From Vespa crabro (Eukaryota > Arthropoda > Insecta > Hymenoptera > Vespidae): 64,000 nt of DNA. Below the pieces are notes generated by a model, which had not been told where the DNA came from, searched no databases, and worked only from the letters and a program-made list of their open reading frames with translations. Numbering within the stretch: position 1 is the stretch's first letter; the number at the start of each line of letters is the position of its first letter. The position numbers and the translations under genes were made by a program. Positions 41,301-53,116 of the stretch are shown one piece after another. Location of the stretch: contig NW_025813666.1 in assembly GCF_910589235.1 (NCBI RefSeq), positions 124,001 to 188,000 on the forward strand, written 5' to 3'.

Positions 41301-41803
41301 TTCAATTTCAATGATTTTATATTCTATCGATGCAGAATAAAGAATATAACAAGAATATAACGTTTTTACTATGTTTAAATACGCGTTTTCATATGATAAT
41401 TGTCGAAAAACGTAATCGACATACGCGAATTTCGGTATATGCGAAGATAAAATCGTGAAATCTTTAATAATACTTGTGCCACAGTTAGAAAAATGTTACC
41501 AATCGATTCAGAACATTGCATTTCATAAGATCAAACATCTATTTTATATTGGAATCAAAGTTTTTAACATTCTTTCATATCGTATATACGATTTTTCGCT
41601 CATATACGCGTATCGTCGAAAAACGAAAACTTGAAATCTCGTTCAATTTCAATGATTTTATATTCTATCGATGCAGAATAAAGAATATAACAAGAATATA
41701 ACGTTTTTACTATGTTTAAATACGCGTTTTCATATGATAATTGTCGAAAAACGTAATCGACATACGCGAATTTCGGTATATGCGAAGATAAAATCGTGAA
41801 ATC

Positions 41804-44402
41804 ATTAATAATACTTGTGCCACAGTTAGAAAAATGTTACCAATCGATTCAGAACATTGCATTTCATAAGATCAAACATCTATTTTATATTGGAATCAAA
41901 GTTTTTAACATTCTTTCATATCGTATATACGATTTTTCGCTCATATACGCGTATCGTCGAAAAACGAAAACTTGAAATCTCGTTCAATTTCAATGATTTT
42001 ATATTCTATCGATGCAGAATAAAGAATATAAAGAGAATATAACGTTTTTACTATATTTAAATACGCGTTTTCATATGATAATAGTCGAAAAACGTAATCG
42101 ACATACGCGAATTTCGGTATATGCGAAGATAAAATCGTGAAATCTTTAATAATACTTGTGCCACAGTTAGAAAAATGTTACCAATCGATTCAGAACATTG
42201 CATTTCATAAGATCAAACATCTATTTTATATTGGAATCAAAGTTTTTAACATTCTTTCATATCGTATATACGATTTTTCGCTCATATATGCGAATCGTCG
42301 AAAAACGAAAACTTGAAATCTCGTTCAATTTCAATGATTTTATATTCTATCGATGCAGAATAAAGAGTATAAAGAGAATATAACGTTTTTACTATATTTA
42401 AATACGCGTTTTCATATGATAATAGTCGAAAAACGTAATCGACATACGCGAATTTCGGTATATGCGAAGATAAAATCGTGAAATCTTTAATAATACTTGT
42501 GCCACAGTTAGAAAAATGTTACCAATCGATTCAGAACATTGCATTTCATAAGATCAAACATCTATTTTATATTGGAGTCAAAGTTTTTAACATTCTTTCA
42601 TATCGTATATACGATTTTTCGCTCATATACGCGTATCGTCGAAAAACGAAAACTTGAAATCTCGTTCAATTTCAATGATTTTATATTCTATCGATGCAGA
42701 ATAAAGAATATAACAAGAATATAACGTTTTCACTATGTTTAAATACGCGTTTTCATATGATAATTGTCGAAAAACGTAATCGACATACGCGAATTTCGGT
42801 ATATGCGAAGATAAAATCGTGAAATCTTTAATAATACTTGTGCCACAGTTAGAAAAATGTTACCAATCGATTCAGAACATTGCATTTCATAAGATCAAAC
42901 ATCTATTTTATATTGGAATCAAAGTTTTTATCATTCTTTCATATCGTATATACGATTTTTCGCTCATATACGCGTATCGTCGAAAAACGAAAACTTGAAA
43001 TCTCGTTCAATTTCAATGATTTTATATTCTATCGATGCAGAATAAAGAATATAACAAGAATATAACGTTTTTACTATGTTTAAATACGCGTTTTCATATG
43101 ATAATTGTCGAAAAACATAATCGACATACGCGAATTTCGGTATATGCGAAGATAAAATCGTGAAATCTTTAATAATACTTGTGCCACAGTTAGAAAAATG
43201 TTACCAATCGATTCAGAACATTGCATTTCATAAGATGAAACGTCTATTTTATATTGGAATCAAAGTTTTTAACATTCTTTCATATCGTATATACGATTTT
43301 TCGCTCATATACGCGTATCGTCGAAAAACGAAAACTTGAAATCTCGTTCAATTTCAATGATTTTATATGCTATCGATGCAGAATAAAGAATATAACAAGA
43401 ATATAACGTTTTTACTATGTTTAAATACGCGTTTTCATATGATAATTGTCGAAAAACGTAATCGACATACGCGAATTTCGGTATATGCGAAGATAAAATC
43501 GTGAAATCTTTAATAATACTTGTGCCACTGTTAGAAAAATGTTACCAATCGATTCAGAACATTGCATTTCATAAGATCAAACATCTATTTTATATTGGAA
43601 TCAAAGTTTTTAATATTCTTTCATATCGTATATACGATTTTTCGCTCATATACGCGTTTCGTCGAAAAACGAAAACTTGAAATCTCGTTCAATTTCAATG
43701 ATTTTATATTCTATCGATGCAGAATAAAGAATATAACAAGAATATAATGTTTTTACTATGTTTAAATACGCGTTTTCATATGATAATTGTCGAAAAACGT
43801 AATCGACATACGCGAATTTCGGTATATGCGAAGATAAAATCGTGAAATCTTTAATAATACTTGTGCCACAGTTAGAAAAATGTTACCAATCGATTCAGAA
43901 CATTGCATTTCATAAGATGAAACGTCTATTTTATATTGGAATCAAAGTTTTTAACATTCTTTCATATCGTATATACGATTTTTCGCTCATATACGCGTAT
44001 CGTCGAAAAACGAAAACTTGAAATCTCGTTCAATTTCAATGATTTTATATGCTATCGATGCAGAATAAAGAATATAACAAGAATATAACGTTTTTACTAT
44101 GTTTAAATACGCGTTTTCATATGATAATTGTCGAAAAACGTAATCGACATACGCGAATTTCGGTATATGCGAAGATAAAATCGTGAAATCTTTAATAATA
44201 CTTGTGCCACTGTTAGAAAAATGTTACCAATCGATTCAGAACATTGCATTTCATAAGATCAAACATCTATTTTATATTGGAATCAAAGTTTTTAATATTC
44301 TTTCATATCGTATATACGATTTTTCGCTCATATACGCGTATCGTCGAAAAACGAAAACTTGAAATCTCGTTCAATTTCAATGATTTTATATTCTATCGAT
44401 GC
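41804..44402 (+). repeat. 21-monomer-offset segmental duplication, copy 2
   Basis: Markers at 41804, 42032, 42289, 42373, 42577, 42931, 43237, 43369, 43529, 43614, 43748, 44051, 44211 and 44296 each sit 7161 bp after the first copy. The match ends between 44296 and 44403, where this copy has the TC change that copy 1 lacks. It lacks the GATTTAATATT marker found in the two other copies. A private G-to-A change in a CpG is at 43117. Confidence 0.88.
41857..42538 (+). repeat. type 2 monomer doublet, GAATCG subtype
   Basis: Type 2 sets at 42032 and 42373, with TATGCG at 42289 and the GAATCG and GAGTATA changes. It is the 7161-bp duplicate of the doublet at 34696. Confidence 0.85.
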
Positions 44403-44585
44403 TCGAATAAAGAATATAACAAGAATATAACGTTTTTACTATGTTTAAATACGCGTTTTCATATGATAATTGTCGAAAAACGTAATCGACATACGCGAAT
44501 TTCGGTATATGCGAAGATAAAATCGTGAAATCTTTAATAATACTTGTGCCACAGTTAGAAAAATGTTACCAATCGATTCAGAACA
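43221..44585 (+). repeat. tandemly doubled two-monomer unit, second locus
   Basis: The alternating GATGAAACGTC/TATATGCT and CCACTGTT/AATATTC monomers seen at 36060 recur here (43237, 43369, 43529, 43614, then 43919, 44051, 44211, 44296). The last monomer is one base longer because GCAGAAT has become GCTCGAAT. A lone GATGAAACG/TATATGCT monomer is also present at 46292. Confidence 0.82.
44244..44585 (+). repeat. 342-bp monomer with GCTCGAAT variant, copy 1
   Basis: The A of GCAGAATAAAG is replaced by TC (44403-44404), which adds one base and one CpG. The length change shifts the stop-containing frame, so an apparent 94-codon frame opens; this is a by-product. The same variant is at 45768, 50205 and 52252, always together with CCACTGTT and AATATTC just upstream. 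Confidence 0.85.
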
Positions 44586-45608
44586 TTGCATTTCATAAGA
44601 TCAAACATCTATTTTATATTGGAATCAAAGTTTTTAACATTCTTTCATATCGTATATACGATTTTTCGCTCATATACGCGTATCGTCGAAAAACGAAAAC
44701 TTGAAATCTCGTTCAATTTCATTGATTTTATATTCTATCGATGCAGAATAAAGAATATAACAAGAATATAACGTTTTTACTATGTTTAAATACGCGTTTT
44801 CATATGATAATTGTCGAAAAACGTAATCGACATACGCGAATTTCGGTATATGCGAAGATAAAATCGTGAAATCTTTAATAATACTTGTGCCACAGTTAGA
44901 AAAAGGTTACCAATCGATTCAGAACATTGCATTTCATAAGATCAAACATCTATTTTATATTGGAATCAAAGTTTTTAACATTCTTTCATATCGTATATAC
45001 GATTTTTCGCTCATATACGCGTATCGTCGAAAAACGAAAACTTGAAATCTCGTTCAATTTCAATGATTTTATATTCTATCGATGCAGAATAAAGAATATA
45101 ACAAGAATATAACGTTTTTACTATGTTTAAATACGCGTTTTCATATGATAATTGTCGAAAAACGTAATCGACATACGCGAATTTCGGTATATGCGAAGAT
45201 AAAATCGTGAAATCTTTAATAATACTTGTGCCACAGTTAGAAAAATGTTACCAATCGATTCAGAACATTGCATTTCATAAGATCAAACATCTATTTTATA
45301 TTGGAATCAAAGTTTTTAACATTCTTTCATATCGTATATACGATTTTTCGCTCATATACGCGTATCGTCGAAAAACGAAAACTTGAAATCTCGTTCAATT
45401 TCAATGATTTTATATTCTATCGATGCAGAATAAAGAATATAACAAGAATATAACGTTTTTACTATGTTTAAATACGCGTTTTCATATGATAATTGTCGAA
45501 AAACGTAATCGACATTCGCGAATTTCGGTATATGCGAAGATAAAATCGTGAAATCTTTAATAATACTTGTGCCACTGTTAGAAAAATGTTACCAATCGAT
45601 TCAGAACA

Positions 45609-45950
45609 TTGCATTTCATAAGATCAAACATCTATTTTATATTGGAATCAAAGTTTTTAATATTCTTTCATATCGTATATACGATTTTTCGCTCATATAC
45701 GCGTATCGTCGAAAAACGAAAACTTGAAATCTCGTTCAATTTCAATGATTTTATATTCTATCGATGCTCGAATAAAGAATATAACAAGAATATAACGTTT
45801 TTACTATGTTTAAATACGCGTTTTCATATGATAATTGTCGAAAAACGTAATCGACATACGCGAATTTCGGTATATGCGAAGATAAAATCGTGAAATCTTT
45901 AATAATACTTGTGCCACAGTTAGAAAAATGTTACCAATCGATTCAGAACA
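45609..45950 (+). repeat. 342-bp monomer with GCTCGAAT variant, copy 2
   Basis: TC replacement at 45768-45769, four monomers after the first. CCACTGTT is at 45576 and CATTCGCG at 45516, the latter shared with the two later copies but not with copy 1. Confidence 0.85.
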
Positions 45951-46291
45951 TTGCATTTCATAAGATCAAACATCTATTTTATATTGGAATCAAAGTTTTT
46001 AACATTCTTTCATATCGTATATACGATTTTTCGCTCATATACGCGTATCGTCGAAAAACGAAAACTTGAAATCTCGTTCAATTTCAATGATTTTATATTC
46101 TATCGATGCAGAATAAAGAATATAACAAGAATATAACGTTTTTACTATGTTTAAATACGCGTTTTCATATGATAATTGTCGAAAAACGAAATCGACATAC
46201 GCGAATTTCGGTATATGCGAAGATAAAATCGTGAAATCTTCAATAATACTTGTGCCACAGTTAGAAAAATGTTACCAATCGATTCAGAACA

Positions 46292-47656
46292 TTGCATTTC
46301 ATAAGATGAAACGTCTATTTTATATTGGAATCAAAGTTTTTAACATTCTTTCATATCGTATATACGATTTTTCGCTCATATACGCGTATCGTCGAAAAAC
46401 GAAAACTTGAAATCTCGTTCAATTTCAATGATTTTATATGCTATCGATGCAGAATAAAGAATATAACAAGAATATAACGTTTTTACTATGTTTAAATACG
46501 CGTTTTCATATGATAATTGTCGAAAAACGTAATCGACATACGCGAATTTCGGTATATGCGAAGATAAAATCGTGAAATCTTTAATAATACTTGTGCCACA
46601 GTTAGAAAAATGTTACCAATCGATTCAGAACATTGCATTTCATAGGATCAAACATCTATTTTATATTGGAATCAAAGTTTTTAACATTCTTTCATATCGT
46701 ATATACGATTTTTCGCTCATATACGCGTATCGTCGAAAAACGAAAACTTGAAATCTCGTTCAATTTCAATGATTTTATATTCTATCGATGCAGAATAAAG
46801 AATATAACAAGAATATAACGTTTTTACTATGTTTAAATACGCGTTTTCATATGATAATTGTCGAAAAACGTAATCGACATACGCGAATTTCGGTATATGC
46901 GAAGATTAAATCGTGAAATCTTTAATAATACTTGTGCCACAGTTAGAAAAATGTTACCAATCGATTCAGAACATTGCATTTCATAAGATCAAACATCTAT
47001 TTTATATTGGAATCAAAGTTTTTAACATTCTTTCATATCGTATATACGATTTTTCGCTCATATACGCGTATCGTCGAAAAACGAAAACTTGAAATCTCGT
47101 TCAATTTCAATGATTTTATATTCTATCGATGCAGAATAAAGAATATAACAAGAATATAACGTTTTTACTATGTTTAAATACGCGTTTTCATATGATAATT
47201 GTCGAAAAACGTAATCGACATACGCGAATTTCGGTATATGCGAAGATAAAATCGTGAAATCTTTAATAATACTTGTGCCACAGTTAGAAAAATGTTACCA
47301 ATCGATTCAGAACATTGCATTTCATAGGATCAAACATCTATTTTATATTGGAATCAAAGTTTTTAACATTCTTTCATATCGTATATACGATTTTTTCGCT
47401 CATATACGCGTATCGTCGAAAAACGAAAACTTGAAATCTCGTTCAATTTCAATGATTTTATATTCTATCGATGCAGAATAAAGAATATAACAAGAATATA
47501 ACGTTTTTACTATGTTTAAATACGCGTTTTCATATGATAATTGTCGAAAAACGTAATCGACATACGCGAATTTCGGTATATGCGAAGATTAAATCGTGAA
47601 ATCTTTAATAATACTTGTGCCACAGTTAGAAAAATGTTACCAATCGATTCAGAACA
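46292..47656 (+). repeat. GATGAAACG monomer followed by paired CATAGGATC units
   Basis: A lone GATGAAACG/TATATGCT monomer (46292) is followed by two 2-monomer units marked by CATAGGATC (46645, 47327) and GATTAAATCG (46907, 47590). The same pair of markers returns at 53470/53732, 18 monomers later. The monomer at 47315 has six T instead of five at 47391-47396. Confidence 0.75.
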
Positions 47657-47997
47657 TTGCATTTCATAAGATCAAACATCTATTTTATATTGGAATCAAA
47701 GTTTTTAACATTCTTTCATATCGTATATACGATTTTTCGCTCATATACGCGTATCGTCGAAAAACGAAAACTTGAAATCTCGTTCAATTTCAATGATTTT
47801 ATATTCTATCGATGCAGAATAAAGAATATAACAAGAATATAACGTTTTTACTATGTTTAAATACGCGTTTTCATATGATAATTGTCGAAAAACGTAATCG
47901 ACATACGCGAATTTCGGTATATGCGAAGATAAAATCGTGCAATCTTTAATAATACTTGTGCCACAGTTAGAAAAATGTTACCAATCGATTCAGAACA

Positions 47998-49363
47998 TTG
48001 CATTTCATAAGATCAAACATCTATTTTATATTGGAATCAAAGTTTTTAACATTCTTTCATATCGTATATACGATTTTTCGCTCATATACGCGTATCGTCG
48101 AAAAACGAAAACTTGAAATCTCGTTCAATTTCAATGATTTTATATTCTATCGATGCAGAATAAAGAATATAACAAGAATATAACGTTTTTACTATGTTTA
48201 AATACGCGTTTTCATATGATAATTGTCGAAAAAACGTAATCGACATACGCGAATTTCGGTATATGCGAAGATAAAATCGTGAAATCTTTAATAATACTTG
48301 TGCCACAGTTAGAAAAATGTTACCAATCGATTCAGAACATTGCATTTCATAAGATCAAACATCTATTTTATATTGGAATCAAAGTTTTTAACATTCTTTC
48401 ATATCGTATATACGATTTTTCGCTCATATACGCGTATCGTCGAAAAACGAAAACTTGAAATCTCGTTCAATTTCAATGATTTTATATTCTATCGATGCAG
48501 AATAAAGAATATAACAAGAATATAACGTTTTTACTACGTTTAAATACGCGTTTTCATATGATAATTGTCGAAAAACGTAATCGACATACGCGAATTTCGG
48601 TATATGCGAAGATAAAATCGTGAAATCTTTAATAATACTTGTGCCACAGTTAGAAAAATGTTACCAATCGATTCAGAACATTGCATTTCATAAGATCAAA
48701 CATCTATTTTATATTGGAATCAAAGTTTTTAACATTCTTTCATATCGTATATACGATTTTTCGCTCATATACGCGTATCGTCGAAAAACGAAAACTTGAA
48801 ATCTCGTTCAATTTCAATGATTTTATATTCTATCGATGCAGAATAAAGAATATAACAAGAATATAACGATTTTACTATGATTAAATACGCGTTTTCATAT
48901 GATAATTGTCGAAAAACGTAATCGACATACGCGAATTTCGGTATATGCGAAGATAAAATCGTGAAATCTTTAATAATACTTGTGCCACAGTTAGAAAAAT
49001 GTTACCAATCGATTCAGAACATTGCATTTCATAAGATCAAACATCTATTTTATATTGGAATCAAAGTTTTTAACATTCTTTCATATCGTATATACGATTT
49101 TTCGCTCATATACGCGTATCGTCGAAAAACGAAAACTTGAAATCTCGTTCAATTTCAATGATTTTATATTCTATCGATGCAGAATAAAGAATATAACAAG
49201 AATATAACGTTTTTTACTATGTTTAAATACGCGTTTTCATATGATAATTGTCGAAAAACGTAATCGACATACGCGAATTTCGGTATATGCGAAGATAAAA
49301 TCGTGAAATCTTTAATAATACTTGTGCCACAGTTAGAAAAAGGTTACCAATCGATTCAGAACA
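47998..49363 (+). repeat. satellite stretch with homopolymer length changes
   Basis: Monomer 47998 has A6 in place of A5 at 48229-48234 and monomer 49022 has T6 in place of T5 at 49210-49215. TACTACGTT at 48537 is shared with 54337. GCAATC at 47940 just upstream is shared with 50671 and 52718. Homopolymer changes found in one copy only may be consensus errors. Confidence 0.7.
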
Positions 49364-50045
49364 TTGCATTTCATAAGATCAAACATCTATTTTATATTGG
49401 AATCAAAGTTTTTAACATTCTTTCATATCGTATATACGATTTTTCGCTCATATACGCGTATCGTCGAAAAACGAAAACTTGAAATCTCGTTCAATTTCAA
49501 TGATTTTATATTCTATCGATGCAGAATAAAGAATATAACAAGAATATAACGTTTTTACTATGTTTAAATACGCGTTTTCATATGATAATTGTCGAAAAAC
49601 GTAATCGACATACGCGAATTTCGGTATATGCGAAGATAAAATCGTGAAATCTTTAATAATACTTGTGCCACAGTTAGAAAAATGTTACCAATCGATTCAG
49701 AACATTGCATTTCATAAGATCAAACATCTATTTTATATTGGAATCAAAGTTTTTAACATTCTTTCATATCGTATATACGATTTTTCGCTCATATACGCGT
49801 ATCGTCGAAAAACGAAAACTTGAAATCTCGTTCAATTTCAATGATTTTATATTCTATCGATGCAGAATAAAGAATATAACAAGAATATAACGTTTTTACT
49901 ATGTTTAAATACGCGTTTTCATATGATAATTGTCGAAAAACGTAATCGACATTCGCGAATTTCGGTATATGCGAAGATAAAATCGTGAAATCTTTAATAA
50001 TACTTGTGCCACTGTTAGAAAAATGTTACCAATCGATTCAGAACA

Positions 50046-52092
50046 TTGCATTTCATAAGATCAAACATCTATTTTATATTGGAATCAAAGTTTTTAATAT
50101 TCTTTCATATCGTATATACGATTTTTCGCTCATATACGCGTATCGTCGAAAAACGAAAACTTGAAATCTCGTTCAATTTCAAAGATTTTATATTCTATCG
50201 ATGCTCGAATAAAGAATATAACAAGAATATAACGTTTTTACTATGTTTAAATACGCGTTTTCATATGATAATTGTCGAAAAACGTAATCGACATACGCGA
50301 ATTTCGGTATATGCGAAGATAAAATCGTGAAATCTTTAATAATACTTGTGCCACAGTTAGAAAAATGTTACCAATCGATTCAGAACATTGCATTTCATAA
50401 GATCAAACAACTATTTTATATTGGAATCAAAGTTTTTAACATTCTTTCATATCGTATATACGATTTTTCGCTCATATACGCGTATCGTCGAAAAACGAAA
50501 ACTTGAAATCTCGTTCAATTTCAATGATTTTATATTCTATCGATGCAGAATAAAGAATATAACAAGAATATAACGTTTTTACTATGTTTAAATACGCGTT
50601 TTCATATGATAATTGTCGAAAAACGTAATCGACATACGCGAATTTCGGTATATGCGAAGATAAAATCGTGCAATCTTTAATAATACTTGTGCCACAGTTA
50701 GAAAAATGTTACCAATCGATTCAGAACATTGCATTTCATAAGATCAAACATCTATTTTATATTGGAATCAAAGTTTTTAACATTCTTTCATATCGTATAT
50801 ACGATTTTTCGCTCATATACGCGTATCGTCGAAAAACGAAAACTTGAAATCTCGTTCAATTTCAATGATTTTATATTCTATCGATGCAGAATAAAGAATA
50901 TAACAAGAATATAACGTTTTTACTATGTTTAAATACGCGTTTTCATATGATAATTGTCGAAAAACGTAATCGACATACGCGAATTTCGGTATATGCGAAG
51001 ATAAAATCGTGAAATCTTTAATAATACTTGTGCCACAGTTAGAAAAATGTTACCAATCGATTCAGAACATTGCATTTCATAAGATCAAACATCTATTTTA
51101 TATTGGAATCAAAGTTTTTAACATTCTTTCATATCGTATATACGATTTTTCGCTCATATACGCGTATCGTCGAAAAACGAAAACTTGAAATCTCGTTCAA
51201 TTTCATTGATTTTATATTCTATCGATGCAGAATAAAGAATATAACAAGAATATAACGTTTTTACTATGTTTAAATACGCGTTTTCATATGATAATTGTCG
51301 AAAAACGTAATCGACATACGCGAATTTCGGTATATGCGAAGATAAAATCGTGAAATCTTTAATAATACTTGTGCCACAGTTAGAAAAAGGTTACCAATCG
51401 ATTCAGAACATTGCATTTCATAAGATCAAACATCTATTTTATATTGGAATCAAAGTTTTTAACATTCTTTCATATCGTATATACGATTTTTCGCTCATAT
51501 ACGCGTATCGTCGAAAAACGAAAACTTGAAATCTCGTTCAATTTCAATGATTTTATATTCTATCGATGCAGAATAAAGAATATAACAAGAATATAACGTT
51601 TTTACTATGTTTAAATACGCGTTTTCATATGATAATTGTCGAAAAACGTAATCGACATACGCGAATTTCGGTATATGCGAAGATAAAATCGTGAAATCTT
51701 TAATAATACTTGTGCCACAGTTAGAAAAATGTTACCAATCGATTCAGAACATTGCATTTCATAAGATCAAACATCTATTTTATATTGGAATCAAAGTTTT
51801 TAACATTCTTTCATATCGTATATACGATTTTTCGCTCATATACGCGTATCGTCGAAAAACGAAAACTTGAAATCTCGTTCAATTTCAATGATTTTATATT
51901 CTATCGATGCAGAATAAAGAATATAACAAGAATATAACGTTTTTACTATGTTTAAATACGCGTTTTCATATGATAATTGTCGAAAAACGTAATCGACATT
52001 CGCGAATTTCGGTATATGCGAAGATAAAATCGTGAAATCTTTAATAATACTTGTGCCACTGTTAGAAAAATGTTACCAATCGATTCAGAACA
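50046..52092 (+). repeat. 6-monomer (2047-bp) higher-order module
   Basis: In order the module has a GCTCGAAT monomer (50205), a GCAATC change (50671), TTCATTGAT (51206), AAGGTTACC (51389), CATTCGCG (52000) and CCACTGTT (52060), then the next GCTCGAAT (52252). Matches at exactly 2047 bp (six monomers plus one base) are 49342/51389, 49953/52000, 50013/52060, 50205/52252 and 50671/52718. The AAGGTTACC to GCTCGAAT part is also present at 44905-45768, 4437 bp upstream of the 49342 copy. Confidence 0.85.
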
Positions 52093-52434
52093 TTGCATTT
52101 CATAAGATCAAACATCTATTTTATATTGGAATCAAAGTTTTTAATATTCTTTCATATCGTATATACGATTTTTCGCTCATATACGCGTATCGTCGAAAAA
52201 CGAAAACTTGAAATCTCGTTCAATTTCAATGATTTTATATTCTATCGATGCTCGAATAAAGAATATAACAAGAATATAACGTTTTTACTATGTTTAAATA
52301 CGCGTTTTCATATGATAATTGTCGAAAAACGTAATCGACATACGCGAATTTCGGTATATGCGAAGATAAAATCGTGAAATCTTTAATAATACTTGTGCCA
52401 CAGTTAGAAAAATGTTACCAATCGATTCAGAACA
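52093..52434 (+). repeat. 342-bp monomer with GCTCGAAT variant, copy 4
   Basis: TC replacement at 52252-52253; this is the last occurrence in the window. It starts a second partial copy of the 6-monomer module, which can be followed to GCAATC at 52718 and then stops: TTCATTGAT is not found at the expected 53253. Confidence 0.82.
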
Positions 52435-53116
52435 TTGCATTTCATAAGATCAAACATCTATTTTATATTGGAATCAAAGTTTTTAACATTCTTTCATATC
52501 GTATATACGATTTTTCGCTCATATACGCGTATCGTCGAAAAACGAAAACTTGAAATCTCGTTCAATTTCAATGATTTTATATTCTATCGATGCAGAATAA
52601 AGAATATAACAAGAATATAACGTTTTTACTATGTTTAAATACGCGTTTTCATATGATAATTGTCGAAAAACGTAATCGACATACGCGAATTTCGGTATAT
52701 GCGAAGATAAAATCGTGCAATCTTTAATAATACTTGTGCCACAGTTAGAAAAATGTTACCAATCGATTCAGAACATTGCATTTCATAAGATCAAACATCT
52801 ATTTTATATTGGAATCAAAGTTTTTAACATTCTTTCATATCGTATATACGATTTTTCGCTCATATACGCGTATCGTCGAAAAACGAAAACTTGAAATCTC
52901 GTTCAATTTCAATGATTGTATATTCTATCGATGCAGAATAAAGAATATAACAAGAATATAACGTTTTTACTATGTTTAAATACGCGTTTTCATATGATAA
53001 TTGTCGAAAAACGTAATCGACATACGCGAATTTCGGTATATGCGAAGATAAAATCGTGAAATCTTTAATAATACTTGTGCCACAGTTAGAAAAATGTTAC
53101 CAATCGATTCAGAACA

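Noticed and set aside
48082..48345. An 87-codon frame on the minus strand
   Set aside because: It appears only because one extra A at 48229-48234 joins two frames. It occurs once in 187 copies and may rest on a homopolymer error.
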